DNA of 64,000 bases. It comes from Simplicispira suum (GTDB lineage Bacteria; Pseudomonadota; Gammaproteobacteria; Burkholderiales; Burkholderiaceae_C). The translations under genes were made by a program, and so were the position numbers. The notes under the pieces are model-generated. The model was not told the origin of the DNA. It did not search any database and saw only the letters and a program-made list of their open reading frames with translations. Below are positions 30,260 through 40,683 of this stretch, piece by piece (the first letter of the stretch is position 1; each line of letters begins with the position of its first letter). Location of the stretch: assembly GCF_003008595.1 (NCBI RefSeq), contig NZ_CP027669.1, positions 2,976,001 to 3,040,000 on the forward strand. The letters are read 5' to 3'.

Positions 30260-30526
30260 GTGAGCAACAAAGGTCAACTTCTTCAGGATCCCTTTCTCAA
30301 CGCCCTGCGCCGCGAGCATGTGCCTGTTTCCATTTATCTCGTCAATGGCATCAAGCTGCAGGGGCAGATTGAATCCTTTGATCAGTATGTAGTGTTGCTT
30401 CGCAACACGGTTACGCAGATGGTCTACAAGCACGCCATTTCGACCATCGTTCCGGGCAGGCCTGTGACTTTCACCACCGCAGAGTCGGGCGACGACGAAG
30501 GTGCGGCGGCGGCCGAAGCCCGATGA
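30260..30526 (+). CDS. hfq: RNA chaperone Hfq
   Basis: A hexameric Sm-like RNA-binding protein that matches small RNAs to target mRNAs. The 88-residue product has the Sm1 motif ([20 protein letters not shown] and [18 protein letters not shown]) and the Sm2 motif [11 protein letters not shown], followed by a short acidic/Ala-rich tail. GTG at 30260 is the start, with GGAG six bases upstream. A second in-frame start further upstream (30242) lacks a site. hflX, hflK and hflC follow in the order known from E. coli. Confidence 0.98.
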   Translation: MSNKGQLLQDPFLNALRREHVPVSIYLVNGIKLQGQIESFDQYVVLLRNTVTQMVYKHAISTIVPGRPVTFTTAESGDDEGAAAAEAR

Positions 30527-30544
30527 CGGTTCTTCTTTGTCCAT

Positions 30545-31735
30545 GTGCATCCTGGCCCCAGTGGCAAGTTCGCTGACTTGAGCTCGTCCGCGTTTTCACC
30601 TTCTTCTGCTGCGCCAGTGCTTCTGGTGGGAGTGGATTTTGGCCTGCCCGATTTTGACAACGACTTGGCCGAGCTGGGCCTGTTGGCGCAAACTGCTGGT
30701 TTTGCTCCAGTGGCGCGCATCACTTGCAAGCGAAGCGCTCCCGATGCGGCGCTGTTTGTCGGCTCGGGCAAGGCCGAAGAGCTGCGCTTGCTTGCGCAAA
30801 TGCACGGTGCGCAAGAAGTTCTTTTCGATCAAGCCCTGAGCCCAGGACAGCAGCGCAATCTTGAGCGGGTGCTGGAGCTTCCGGTGAATGATCGGACGCT
30901 GCTGATTCTGGAGATATTCGCCCAGCGTGCACGCAGCCACGAGGGAAAACTTCAAGTAGAGCTTGCGCGCCTAAGATACCTGAGCACGCGCCTGGTTCGC
31001 CGTTGGTCTCACCTGGAACGCCAGACCGGCGGTGCCGGAGTGCGCGGAGGTCCAGGAGAGAAGCAGATCGAACTTGACCGGCGCATGATTGATGAGGCCA
31101 TCAAGCGCACCAAGGAACGCCTCGTCAAGGTCAAGCGAACCCGCAACACGCAGCGGCGCCATCGCTCCCGCGCCGACGTCTTCAGTATTTCGCTCGTTGG
31201 CTATACCAATGCCGGGAAGTCCACGCTGTTCAATGCCTTGGTAAAGGCTCGCGTCTATGCCGCAGATCAGCTCTTCGCCACACTCGATACCACCACCAGG
31301 CAGCTCTATCTGGGCGACATTGGCAGGTCGGTCTCCCTATCCGATACAGTGGGCTTCATTCGAGACTTGCCGCATGGGCTGGTCGACGCATTCGAGGCGA
31401 CCTTGCAGGAGGCAGTTGAAGCCGACTTGCTGCTACACGTGGTGGATGCTGCGCACCCGGGTTTTTTGGAGCAGATTGAGCAGGTTCAAAAGGTGCTGCA
31501 GGAAATTGGGGCGCAAGACATTCCGCAACTTTTGGTTTTCAACAAGCTTGATGACATTGCTCCGGCGCAGCGCCCCGTCAATCTGGTCGATACCTACGAG
31601 CTAGCCGGGCGCTCCATACCGCGTGTTTTTGTCAGCGCCTTGAAATCTCTTGGAATGGCAGAGCTTCGAGAGAAAATCAGTGCAATTGTGCTGGCTCCCT
31701 TTGCTACTGAGACAGAAACTTTGGTGAGCGATTGA
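30545..31735 (+). CDS. hflX: Ribosome-associated GTPase HflX
   Basis: A GTPase that splits stalled ribosomes under heat or antibiotic stress. The 396 residues have the HflX N-terminal domain (FVGSGKAEELRLLAQ, then the glycine-rich GGAGVRGGPGEKQIELDRR near 165) and a G domain with P-loop GYTNAGKSTLFN near residue 218, switch II DTVGFIRDLPHGLV near 262 and NKLDD near 335. The start is uncertain: GTG at 30545 has no good ribosome site and the first 20 residues are Ser/Pro-rich; TTG at 30578 is an alternative. It lies 18 bases after hfq. Confidence 0.94.
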   Translation: MHPGPSGKFADLSSSAFSPSSAAPVLLVGVDFGLPDFDNDLAELGLLAQTAGFAPVARITCKRSAPDAALFVGSGKAEELRLLAQMHGAQEVLFDQALSPGQQRNLERVLELPVNDRTLLILEIFAQRARSHEGKLQVELARLRYLSTRLVRRWSHLERQTGGAGVRGGPGEKQIELDRRMIDEAIKRTKERLVKVKRTRNTQRRHRSRADVFSISLVGYTNAGKSTLFNALVKARVYAADQLFATLDTTTRQLYLGDIGRSVSLSDTVGFIRDLPHGLVDAFEATLQEAVEADLLLHVVDAAHPGFLEQIEQVQKVLQEIGAQDIPQLLVFNKLDDIAPAQRPVNLVDTYELAGRSIPRVFVSALKSLGMAELREKISAIVLAPFATETETLVSD

Positions 31736-31800
31736 ATTTTCCATTTTCGGCACCAGTTTTGCAGCAGTCATCGAATTAACAGAAACCGAGAATTTTGCGC

Positions 31801-33132
31801 ATGAATTCGTCTCCTTCGCCGCAGCGCGCGGCGCCTTGGTATTTGCGCCTGCTTGGCGTGTTCAATCTGAACGACCCGCGCTGGGGCAGGGGGGATGAGG
31901 AGGGCCGTGATGAGCCCACCTCGGAACAACGCCCTGACCAGCGCCCGAGTGGGCCCAAAGCGGGGGGGCAGCCGCCCGATCTCGATGAGCTGTGGCGTGA
32001 TTTCAATCGCCGTCTCACAGGATTGTTCGCAGGCAAGCGTGGCGGTGGCCGTGGCGCAGGGGGAGGCAACTTTCAGCCCGACATGAAAAACGCCGGCATG
32101 GGCCTGGGTTTGATTGCGGGCATTGTGGTGCTCATCTGGCTTGGAACCGGCTTCTTCATCGTGCAGGAAGGCCAGCAGGCCGTCATTACGCAGTTTGGCA
32201 AATACAAGTCCACGGTGGGGGCCGGTTTCAACTGGCGGCTGCCGTATCCGATCCAGCGACACGAGCTGGTATTCGTGACGCAAATCCGCTCTGTAGACGT
32301 GGGCCGCGACACGGTCATCAAATCCACAGGCCTGCGCGAGTCGGCCATGCTGACCGAAGACGAAAACATCGTTGAGATCAAATTCGCGGTTCAGTACCGT
32401 TTGGGCGACGCGCGCGCCTGGCTGTTCGAAAGCCGCAATCCAGGCGATGCCGTGGTGCAAGCGGCAGAAACCGCAGTACGCGAAGTGGTTGGCAAGATGC
32501 GCATGGATTCTGCTTTGGCTGAAGAACGTGACCAGATTGCGCCGCGTGTGCGCGAATTGATGCAAATCATTCTTGATCGCTACAAGGTCGGCGTCGAAGT
32601 CGTGGCAATCAACTTGCAGCAGGGTGGCGTGCGACCGCCCGAGCAGGTGCAAGCCGCTTTTGACGACGTGCTAAAGGCCGGCCAGGAACGGGAGCGGGCA
32701 AAGAATGAAGCGCAGGCCTACGCCAACGACGTCATTCCACGCGCCGTAGGCGCGGCGTCGCGGTTGAAAGAAGAGGCCGACGGCTACAAGGCCCGCATTG
32801 TTGCCCAAGCCCAAGGCGATGCGCAGCGGTTCCAGGCCGTGTTTGCCGAGTACGAAAAAGCGCCGCAGGTCACCCGAGACCGCATGTACATCGAAACCAT
32901 GCAGCAGGTGTACAGCAATGTCACCAAGGTGCTCGTGGATTCACGCAGCGGCTCGAACCTGTTGTACTTGCCGCTTGACAAAATTCTTGCAGGCGCGGGT
33001 GCGGGGGCGTCTACCGCTGAGTCGGCGCCCAGTGGAGTAAGCCCGAATGCGCCAACAACGAGCCCATCGAATTTGTCCGGTGATTCGCGGGTACGCGATC
33101 CCAATCGCTCGCGTGAGCGCGAGTCGCGCTAG
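31801..33132 (+). CDS. hflK: FtsH protease modulator HflK
   Basis: An inner-membrane SPFH/prohibitin-family protein that forms the HflKC complex around the FtsH protease. In 443 residues there is a glycine-rich cytoplasmic N-terminus (PDLDELWRDFNRRLTGLF), one transmembrane segment near residues 100-120 (GMGLGLIAGIVVLIWLGTGF), the band-7 domain (QEGQQAVITQFGKY, LTEDENIVEIKFAVQYR) and a coiled coil (AGQERERAKNEAQAYANDV). The C-terminus is Ser/Pro/Arg-rich and disordered. ATG at 31801 is the start; a TTG two codons upstream gives a nearly identical product. hflC follows after 9 bases. Confidence 0.96.
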   Translation: MNSSPSPQRAAPWYLRLLGVFNLNDPRWGRGDEEGRDEPTSEQRPDQRPSGPKAGGQPPDLDELWRDFNRRLTGLFAGKRGGGRGAGGGNFQPDMKNAGMGLGLIAGIVVLIWLGTGFFIVQEGQQAVITQFGKYKSTVGAGFNWRLPYPIQRHELVFVTQIRSVDVGRDTVIKSTGLRESAMLTEDENIVEIKFAVQYRLGDARAWLFESRNPGDAVVQAAETAVREVVGKMRMDSALAEERDQIAPRVRELMQIILDRYKVGVEVVAINLQQGGVRPPEQVQAAFDDVLKAGQERERAKNEAQAYANDVIPRAVGAASRLKEEADGYKARIVAQAQGDAQRFQAVFAEYEKAPQVTRDRMYIETMQQVYSNVTKVLVDSRSGSNLLYLPLDKILAGAGAGASTAESAPSGVSPNAPTTSPSNLSGDSRVRDPNRSRERESR

Positions 33133-33141
33133 GAGAGCAGA

Positions 33142-34044
33142 GTGAACAGGGTTGGTTTTATTGCATCTACCATTCTCGTGGCGCTGGCCTTGCTCAGCTC
33201 CATGATGTTCGTTGTCGATCAGCGCCAGTTCGGCGTGCTGTATGCCTTGGGCCAGATCAAAGAGGTGATCACCGAGCCTGGGCTGAACTTCAAGCTGCCA
33301 CCGCCGTTTCAGAACGTCTCGTACATCGACAAGCGCCTTCTAACACTCGACAGCACCGATGCCGAGCCCATGCTCACCGCCGAAAAGCAGCGGGTAGTGA
33401 TTGACTGGTACGTGCGCTGGCGGATCAGCGAGCCGTCGCAGTACATCCGCAACGTGGGGTTGGACGAAAACGCCGGAGCCATGCAGCTCAACCGCGTTGT
33501 GCGCAACTCGCTGCAGGAAGAAATCAACAAGCGCACGGTCAAGGAACTGCTTTCGCTCAAGCGCGAGGACCTGATGGCCGACGTCAAGCGCGAAGTGCTG
33601 GAATCGGTGCGCGGCGCCAAGCCGTGGGGTGTGGATGTGGTGGATGTGCGCATTACGCGCATCGACTACGTAGAAGCGATCACTGAGTCGGTCTATCGGC
33701 GCATGGAGGCCGAGCGCAAGCGGGTGGCTAACGAGCTGCGTTCCACCGGCGCGGCCGAAGGGGAAAAAATTCGTGCTGACGCTGACCGCCAGCGCGAGAT
33801 CGCCCTTGCCAACGCCTACCGCGATGCCCAGAAGGTCAAGGGTGAGGGCGACGCGACTGCAGCCAAAATTTACGCCGATGCGTTTGGCAAGGACCCACAG
33901 TTTGCGCGTTTCTACCGCAGTCTCGAGGCCTACAAGGCCAGCATGAACAAGAAGGGCGACGTGGTCGTGGTGGATCCCGCGTCGTCAGATTTCTTCCGCT
34001 CCATGCGCTCGCCTGCGCCTGAGCCGGGCACGGGCCGCAAGTAA
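33142..34044 (+). CDS. hflC: FtsH protease modulator HflC
   Basis: The partner of HflK in the periplasmic cage that limits FtsH proteolysis. The 300 residues start with a signal-anchor ([20 protein letters not shown]), followed by the band-7 domain ([38 protein letters not shown]) and a helical segment [20 protein letters not shown] with [23 protein letters not shown] at 33142 is preceded by AGGAGAGC. The DUF2065 gene often found after hflC is missing here; hisZ follows. Confidence 0.96.
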   Translation: MNRVGFIASTILVALALLSSMMFVVDQRQFGVLYALGQIKEVITEPGLNFKLPPPFQNVSYIDKRLLTLDSTDAEPMLTAEKQRVVIDWYVRWRISEPSQYIRNVGLDENAGAMQLNRVVRNSLQEEINKRTVKELLSLKREDLMADVKREVLESVRGAKPWGVDVVDVRITRIDYVEAITESVYRRMEAERKRVANELRSTGAAEGEKIRADADRQREIALANAYRDAQKVKGEGDATAAKIYADAFGKDPQFARFYRSLEAYKASMNKKGDVVVVDPASSDFFRSMRSPAPEPGTGRK

Positions 34045-34116
34045 AACGCTGCATGCGTCGGCAGGCTTGTCCTGCTGCGCCATGCACCACTTGAGCGCGC
34101 GCACGGACGCACCCGG

Positions 34117-34122
34117 TAGAAT
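34117..34122 (+). promoter_or_regulatory. Possible -10 box for hisZ-purA
   Basis: TAGAAT in the setting GGTAGAATCGC, 31 bases before the hisZ ATG. TTGAGC (34091-34096) is a possible -35, but the 20-base spacing is longer than usual. Confidence 0.35.
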
Positions 34123-34153
34123 CGCTGTTTTCTCTCTGCCTCTTCCCCCCTCC

Positions 34154-35302
34154 ATGTCTGCTTGGGTCCTTCCGGATCACATTGCCGATGTGCTGCCTTC
34201 AGAGGCCAGACACATCGAAGAATTGCGTCGCAGCTTGCTCGACACCGCCAGAGGCTACGGCTATGAGTTGATCATGCCGCCGTTGCTGGAGCATCTCGAT
34301 TCCCTGCTCACCGGCGCTGGCCAAGCGTTGGACCTTCAGACCTTCAAGCTGGTGGATCAAATGTCTGGCCGCATGCTGGGTTTGCGGGCTGACACCACGC
34401 AGCAGGCGGCGCGCATTGATGCCCATTTGCTTAACCGCCGCGGCGTGACGCGGCTGTGTTACTGCGGTCCGGTGCTGCGTACCTGGCCGGATCGCCCCCA
34501 TGTCTCGCGCGAACCGCTGCAGTTCGGAGCAGAAACGTACGGGCACGCTGGCCGAGAGGCCGATTTGGAGAGCCTTGAGCTTGCGCTGGCCTGCCTGCGG
34601 GTGGCGCAGGTTCGGCCCGCCTGTGTGGACATGGGTGACATACGCATTGTCCGCAGCCTGTTGGAATCGGTTGCTCTGGACACCCTTGCCAAAAATGCCA
34701 TTTATGCCGCCCTTGCGGCCAAGGACGCCAGCGAGCTGGCCTCGCTCTGCCGCGGGTTTCCAGCCGCTTCGCGTGAGGGCTTGCTTGCGCTCCTGCAGTT
34801 GTACGGAGACACCTCCGTGATTGGTGAGGCGCGGCGCGTCCTGCCAGCGATGCCGGCCATCGGTGCGGCGCTTGACGATTTGCAGTGGCTTGCCAGCCGG
34901 ATACCCGATACGCGTGTGGGATTCGATCTGGCCGATCTGCGCGGCTACGGGTACTACAGTGGCGTGCACTTTGCCATTTATGCGCACGCTGCGAGCGATG
35001 CGGTGGCCAAGGGCGGCCGCTACGACGCGGTGGGCGCGGCGTTTGGCCGCAAACGCCCGGCAGTGGGCTTTGGCATGGACCTCAAGCAACTGGTGGGCAT
35101 TGTTCCCGCGCGCGGCCTGCGGGGTGCCATCCGCGCGCCATGGGGTGACGCGGCCGACGTGCGGTCGGCCATTGCGGCGCTGCGCGCAAGTGGTGAGACC
35201 GTGGTCTGCGTGTTGCCGGGGCAAGAGAGTGAAGTGGATGAATTTCGCTGCGACAGGGAACTGGCGTGCATTGGCGGCGAATGGGTGGCTCGTGCCCTCT
35301 GA
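34154..35302 (+). CDS. hisZ: ATP phosphoribosyltransferase regulatory subunit HisZ
   Basis: A histidyl-tRNA-synthetase-like protein that does not charge tRNA but activates the short form of HisG, the first enzyme of histidine synthesis. The 382 residues keep class II features ([33 protein letters not shown]) and the histidine-binding [15 protein letters not shown] and [20 protein letters not shown], but lack the C-terminal anticodon-binding domain. hisG is not in the window. ATG at 34154 is chosen by family likeness ([20 protein letters not shown]). purA follows 31 bases downstream. Confidence 0.95.
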   Translation: MSAWVLPDHIADVLPSEARHIEELRRSLLDTARGYGYELIMPPLLEHLDSLLTGAGQALDLQTFKLVDQMSGRMLGLRADTTQQAARIDAHLLNRRGVTRLCYCGPVLRTWPDRPHVSREPLQFGAETYGHAGREADLESLELALACLRVAQVRPACVDMGDIRIVRSLLESVALDTLAKNAIYAALAAKDASELASLCRGFPAASREGLLALLQLYGDTSVIGEARRVLPAMPAIGAALDDLQWLASRIPDTRVGFDLADLRGYGYYSGVHFAIYAHAASDAVAKGGRYDAVGAAFGRKRPAVGFGMDLKQLVGIVPARGLRGAIRAPWGDAADVRSAIAALRASGETVVCVLPGQESEVDEFRCDRELACIGGEWVARAL

Positions 35303-35321
35303 TGCCTTGTGTGATTTCTGA

Positions 35322-36663
<1,342 letters not shown>

Positions 36664-36665
<2 letters not shown>

Positions 36666-36711
36666 ATAGGCTACCAGCGCAGACCATTATTGGTTTGAAA
36701 GCTATTGAATC
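36664..36711 (-). repeat. Dispersed palindromic repeat, copy D (degenerate)
   Basis: AAATAGGCTACCAGCGCAGA followed by CCATTATTGG and TGAAAGCTATTGAAT matches the reverse complement of copy G, with a decayed hairpin. It starts at the purA stop and runs close to the ribosome site of the phosphoribosyltransferase gene. Confidence 0.5.
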
Positions 36712-36723
36712 AGGAGCAAACCT

Positions 36724-37248
36724 ATGTTGACAGAAGACGGCAAGCATCTCTACGTCAGTTATGACGAGTACCACAACCTGATTGAAAAACTGGCGCTGCG
36801 CGTGCACCAGTCGGGCTGGCAGTTTGACACCATCCTGTGCCTGGCGCGCGGTGGCTTGCGCCCCGGCGATATTCTCAGCCGCATTTTCGACAAGCCCCTG
36901 GCCATCATGTCGACCAGTTCCTACCGCGCCGAGGCGGGAACGGTGCAGGGACACCTCGACATCGCGCGCTTCATCACCACGCCCAAGGGCGAGATCGCCG
37001 GCCGTGTGCTGCTGGTGGACGATCTGGCTGACACCGGCCACACCTTGAACGCCGTGATCAGCATGCTCAAGACCAATTACGCTCCCATCACCGAGCTGCG
37101 CAGCGCCGTGATCTGGACCAAGGCCTTGTCGACGTTCGAGGCCGATTACTCGGTGGAGTTTTTGCCCACCAACCCCTGGATTCACCAGCCGTTCGAGACC
37201 TACGACAGCCTCAGTCCGGACAAGCTGCTGGAGAAGTGGCGGGTCTGA
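36724..37248 (+). CDS. Phosphoribosyltransferase (purine-type)
   Basis: A 174-residue type I phosphoribosyltransferase. The PRPP-binding motif VLLVDDLADTGHTLNAVI lies near residue 97, with the flexible part SSYRAEAG near 61 and a base-recognising N-terminal half (FDTILCLARGGLRPGDILSR). It resembles the xanthine/hypoxanthine-guanine salvage enzymes in the COG2236 group, and the position after purA fits purine salvage, but the base used cannot be fixed from sequence. AGGAGCAAACCT precedes the ATG. It appears to be the last gene of the hisZ-purA unit. Confidence 0.88.
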   Translation: MLTEDGKHLYVSYDEYHNLIEKLALRVHQSGWQFDTILCLARGGLRPGDILSRIFDKPLAIMSTSSYRAEAGTVQGHLDIARFITTPKGEIAGRVLLVDDLADTGHTLNAVISMLKTNYAPITELRSAVIWTKALSTFEADYSVEFLPTNPWIHQPFETYDSLSPDKLLEKWRV

Positions 37249-37258
37249 TTCCATTTCT

Positions 37259-37329
37259 AAAGCAAACGATTGCTTTGTCGGCTTCGCTTGTCGTACGCCT
37301 GTACTGTCGGCGCTTCGCCTTCGCGTACG
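37259..37329. repeat. Nested inverted and direct repeats between two genes
   Basis: AAAGCAA (37259-37265) and TTGCTTT (37270-37276) form a short hairpin just after the phosphoribosyltransferase stop. Then two imperfect direct copies starting TGTCGGC (about 37275 and 37304) each end in a palindromic CGTACG; the outer pair CGTACGC (37292-37298) and GCGTACG (37323-37329) is inverted. It probably ends transcription between the convergent genes. Confidence 0.5.
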
Positions 37330-37356
37330 TGGTTGATTGAGAAACCGAATGAGGCT

Positions 37357-37989
37357 TCAGACCACCATGTAGCGTCCCGGGCGGTGATTCATGGCCAGCA
37401 CCAGGTTGAGCGCAACGGCACCCACCACCGAATACGCCACACGAGACGGTTCCACGCTCCATAGCGCGAGCAGCACGATGGCGCAATCGAGCCCCATTTG
37501 AATCTTGCCGGCGCGCCATCCGTGCCGGTCTTGCAGGTACAGCGCCAGAATGCCGACACCGCCCAGGCTGCAGCGGTGCCGAAACAGTGCAAGAAAACCG
37601 GTGCCTGTGATCAGGCCGCCCGCGATGGCCGCGTACAGTGGCTGCAGATCGGCAAAGTGCAGAAACTGCGGCTGCAACTCGGTCAGCAGCGACAGCAGCG
37701 CCACGGCGATGAAGGTTTTGAGCGTGAACGCCTTGCCAAATTTGCGCAGCGCGAGCCAATAAAAGGGCAGGTTGATCACAAAGAACACCTTGCCAAAGCC
37801 CCAGCCTGCGGCGTAGTGCAGCAGGAACGCAAGCCCCGCCGTGCCCCCCGTGAGCAGCCCGGCGCTGGTGAACAGTGCGACGCCGACGGAGATCAGCGCA
37901 ACCCCGGTGAAGATCGCGATGGCATCTTCCACCAGACTGTGGGGCACCGCAGCGGGCAGGCCCGGTGGGGAAGAAGGAGTTCCGGGCAT
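37357..37989 (-). CDS. YitT family membrane protein
   Basis: A 210-residue integral membrane protein of the YitT (DUF161) family, of unknown function. About six hydrophobic segments are seen, among them VEDAIAIFTGVALISVGVAL, LLTGGTAGLAFLLHYAAG and VGILALYLQDRHGW. The pattern SAGLLTGGTAGLAF is the best match to the family. The C-terminal soluble DUF2179 domain of the longer members is absent, so this is a short form. It converges on the phosphoribosyltransferase gene and diverges from the MCE operon. Confidence 0.82.
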   Translation of the reverse strand: MPGTPSSPPGLPAAVPHSLVEDAIAIFTGVALISVGVALFTSAGLLTGGTAGLAFLLHYAAGWGFGKVFFVINLPFYWLALRKFGKAFTLKTFIAVALLSLLTELQPQFLHFADLQPLYAAIAGGLITGTGFLALFRHRCSLGGVGILALYLQDRHGWRAGKIQMGLDCAIVLLALWSVEPSRVAYSVVGAVALNLVLAMNHRPGRYMVV

Positions 37990-38040
37990 GGACAGGGAGG
38001 ACGCCCGGAGTGCGGGCTATAGTCAGCAAACGATGAATGC

Positions 38041-38096
38041 TTCCAATTTTATAGCTGCATACGCAATTGGAATAAGCGCTGGAGGCATATTTTATT
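38041..38096 (+). repeat. Dispersed palindromic repeat, copy E
   Basis: TATAGCTGCATACGC followed by AATAAGCGCTGGAGGCATAT and TTTTATT matches copy G; the left hairpin arm is decayed, the right arm ATAAGCGCTGGAGGC is intact. It lies between the divergent yitT-like and mlaE-like genes. Confidence 0.65.
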
Positions 38097-38131
38097 AGAT
38101 ATTTCGCTCGCACAGCTATGATGAAGTGCCT

Positions 38132-38929
38132 ATGCAGCTACGCCAACCTGTTCACACCCTGCCCGAGCGCCTCGCGCGCCTGATCTGGGGCTGGGCGCTG
38201 GCCTGGTGGCGGATCGTCTACCTGGGCGCCGTGGTGTTGGTGCTGGGGCTTTCGCCGTCGAGCTACGGCCGGCTGGGGCGGGGCCTGATGGCGCGGCGCA
38301 TTTACCTGGAAACCACTCCCATTCTGATCGGCTTCACGGTGCTCGCTGCGTTGCTCAGTTTGGTCATTACCCGCATCGTGGTGGTGACTGCGCTCAGTTA
38401 CGGCCTCTCGCGCTACGCGCTGGAGATGGTGATTCGCGTGCTGGTGCTGGAGCTGATACCCCTGACCGCCGCCATGTTTGTTGCCATGCGTTGCGCCATC
38501 CCCAGCGGCTCGCAGCTTGCCAGCTTGCGTTTGAGCGGGCGGCTGGCCGCGCTGGAGCGCGTAGGCGCCGACCCGGTGCGCATGGAACTGCTGCCGCGTG
38601 TGGTGGCTGCCGCCTTCGCCAGCGTGACGCTGGCAGCCCTGTCGTGTGTGGTGGCATTGGCCATGTCCTATTTGAGTGTGTTTGGCTTCAACACCGCTGG
38701 ACTTGCCAGCTTTACGCGCATGTTCGGCCACGTTTTTTCGCCCGAAGTGACGCTGGTGTTTGCTCTCAAGACGCTTTTTTTCAGCCTGGCCATCGCCGTC
38801 ATCCCGATGACCGCTGGGCTCTACGATTTGGACAAGAGCGAGCGCCGCTCAGAATTGGGCGGGTTGGCCCGCATGTTTGCCGTTTTGCTGCTGATCGAGA
38901 TGATCTCTCTCGTTGGTAATTACTACTGA
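38132..38929 (+). CDS. MlaE-family ABC transporter permease
   Basis: A 265-residue inner-membrane permease of the MlaE/YrbE family, which moves phospholipids between the inner membrane and MCE proteins. About five to six hydrophobic segments are present (YLGAVVLVLGLSPSSYG, ETTPILIGFTVLAALLSLVI, VALAMSYLSVFGFN). The segment YALEMVIRVLVLELIPLTAA and ALERVGADPVRMELLPRVV correspond to the conserved family core. ATG at 38132 is used; a GTG two codons upstream is possible. A TATGAT at 38117-38122 is a -10-like box so close that the mRNA leader would be very short. The usual ATPase gene is missing from the operon. Confidence 0.82.
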   Translation: MQLRQPVHTLPERLARLIWGWALAWWRIVYLGAVVLVLGLSPSSYGRLGRGLMARRIYLETTPILIGFTVLAALLSLVITRIVVVTALSYGLSRYALEMVIRVLVLELIPLTAAMFVAMRCAIPSGSQLASLRLSGRLAALERVGADPVRMELLPRVVAAAFASVTLAALSCVVALAMSYLSVFGFNTAGLASFTRMFGHVFSPEVTLVFALKTLFFSLAIAVIPMTAGLYDLDKSERRSELGGLARMFAVLLLIEMISLVGNYY

Positions 38930-38962
38930 GTCTTTGGGTTCTTCCTCTTCGGCCTTTATTGC

Positions 38963-39955
38963 ATGACCTCTCCATCCCCGCCCGAACCGATGGCCGCCGA
39001 GTTGGGCGACGCCGAGCTCATCCGTCCCGTGGCGCACCTGCGGCTCAAGGCGTTTGCGCTGCTGTTCTTCACGCTCTTGCTGGTGGTCGGCTCGGCGCTG
39101 TACCTGATGGTGGCGCGGGGAGCATTTGAACCCACCCAGCGCCTGGTGCTGATTGCCGACGATTCCGAGGGCGTCGTGGTGGGAATGGACATGACCTTCT
39201 CGGGTTTTCCGATTGGCCGGGTGCGCCGGATCGAGCTGGGCGGCGATGGCACCGCGCGCATCCTCATCGACGTGCCCCAGAAAGATGCGCACTGGCTGCG
39301 CGTTTCCAGCGTTTTCACCCTGGTGCGCGGCATTGTCGGTGGAACCGGCATCCGGGCCTATACCGGCATGCTTGAGGATGCACCGCTCCCCGATGGTGCC
39401 GAGCGCCCTGTGCTGCGCGGCGACGCCACGGCCGAGATTCCTCAACTGATGTCATCGGCCCGCGAACTGCTCGGCAACCTCAATGCGCTGACTGCCGCAG
39501 ATTCGGCGCTGGGCACCAGCCTGGGCAACGTGGCCACGTTGACCCAACGCCTGCAGGGGCCGGGCGGTGCGCTGGGCATGTTGCTGGGCAGCGAAACCGA
39601 CGCGAAGAAGATTGTGCAGACACTGGATCGAACCAATGCGCTGCTGGCGCGCATTGACCGTATGGCAGCGCGCGCCGACGAACAGGTGTTTGGCGCGCAG
39701 GGCGTGATGCCCGAGGCGCGTGCCACCGTGGTCGAACTGCGCAAACTTTTGGCCGATGCCCGTGCCAGTCTGACCAAGGTGGACGCAGTATTGGTGCAAG
39801 CGCAAGCGGTCGGCGCCAACGTGGCCGAGGGCACGGCCGATCTGGACGCGCTGCGCGCCGACGTCGAAGCGAGTCTGCGCAAGGTCGATGGTTTGGTCAA
39901 CGAGATCAACCGTCGCTGGCCGTTTGCGCGCGACAAGGAGATCGTTCTCCCATGA
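38963..39955 (+). CDS. MCE (MlaD) domain substrate-binding protein
   Basis: A 330-residue membrane-anchored protein with one MCE domain. There is a single transmembrane helix near residues 32-50 (FALLFFTLLLVVGSALYLMV), then the MCE domain (FEPTQRLVLIADDSEGVVVG, MTFSGFPIGRVRRIELGGDG, near residues 55-145), and a long helical C-terminal part (GNLNALTAADSALGTSLGNV, DADVEASLRKVDG-type repeats), as in periplasm-spanning MCE proteins. It binds lipid in the periplasm for the MlaE-type permease upstream (33-base gap). Its stop overlaps the next gene as ATGA. Confidence 0.88.
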   Translation: MTSPSPPEPMAAELGDAELIRPVAHLRLKAFALLFFTLLLVVGSALYLMVARGAFEPTQRLVLIADDSEGVVVGMDMTFSGFPIGRVRRIELGGDGTARILIDVPQKDAHWLRVSSVFTLVRGIVGGTGIRAYTGMLEDAPLPDGAERPVLRGDATAEIPQLMSSARELLGNLNALTAADSALGTSLGNVATLTQRLQGPGGALGMLLGSETDAKKIVQTLDRTNALLARIDRMAARADEQVFGAQGVMPEARATVVELRKLLADARASLTKVDAVLVQAQAVGANVAEGTADLDALRADVEASLRKVDGLVNEINRRWPFARDKEIVLP

Positions 39956-40641
39956 GCACTACCTGGTTTTCGCCGCGTACTTTGCGCGCCGCGCTGTTGG
40001 CATGCCTGGCAGCGCTGGCCGCCTGTGCCGGCAAGCCTCCAGCGCCCGACTGGCAACTGAACGCCCACGGTGCGTCCGAGCGGGCGGTCCAGGCGTATTT
40101 CGAAGGCCGGCAGCGCGTAGAGCGTGCCGAGTTTGCGCGGGCGCGCAGCGAGATCGCCCGCACTGGCGATGCGGCCCAGCTGGCGCGCCTGGAGCTGCTG
40201 CGCTGCGCTGCGCAAGTGGCCAGCCTGGATTTGGCGCCCTGCGCGCGTTTTGATGCCTTGGCGCAAGATGCGACGCCCGCCGAGCGTGCCTACGCGCGCT
40301 ATCTGGCAGCTCGTGCCGGGCCTGCCGATATCGCCTTGCTGCCGCAGGCGCAGCGGGCAGCGGCTAGCGCGGCGCCGGAGCAGGCGGCAGCGGTCATTGC
40401 CGCTCAAGCCGATCCCCTCGCGCAACTGGTGGCCGCAGGAGCACGCTTTGCGCTGGGCCAGGCGTCGCCCCAACTGGTGCAGCTTGCCGTGGACACCGCG
40501 TCGCACCAGGGCTGGCGCCGTCCACTGCTGGCGTGGCTAGGGGTCCAGGAAAAACTGGCCGAGGGCAGGGGGGACGAGGAGGAAGCAGCGCGCTTGCGCC
40601 GGCGCATGGCCATCGTGCATCAGGAAACCGCGCGTGACTGA
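39952..40641 (+). CDS. Putative lipoprotein of the MCE operon
   Basis: I do not recognise a named family. The 229-residue precursor has a signal peptide with lipobox (LAALAAC, Cys near residue 25), so a lipid-anchored protein is expected. The mature part is helical and very rich in Ala, Arg, Gln and Leu, perhaps with TPR-like helices (AQLARLELLRCAAQVASLDL). It ends with a basic segment EEEAARLRRRMAIVHQETA. Its start overlaps the MCE gene stop (ATGA), so both are made together. It occupies the position of the auxiliary lipoprotein in other MCE operons, but its sequence does not clearly resemble that family. Confidence 0.7.
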   Translation: MSTTWFSPRTLRAALLACLAALAACAGKPPAPDWQLNAHGASERAVQAYFEGRQRVERAEFARARSEIARTGDAAQLARLELLRCAAQVASLDLAPCARFDALAQDATPAERAYARYLAARAGPADIALLPQAQRAAASAAPEQAAAVIAAQADPLAQLVAAGARFALGQASPQLVQLAVDTASHQGWRRPLLAWLGVQEKLAEGRGDEEEAARLRRRMAIVHQETARD

Positions 40642-40683
40642 GCCGAGCAAGTCCCTGGCTGACGTGCTGTGCAGTGCCTGTGT

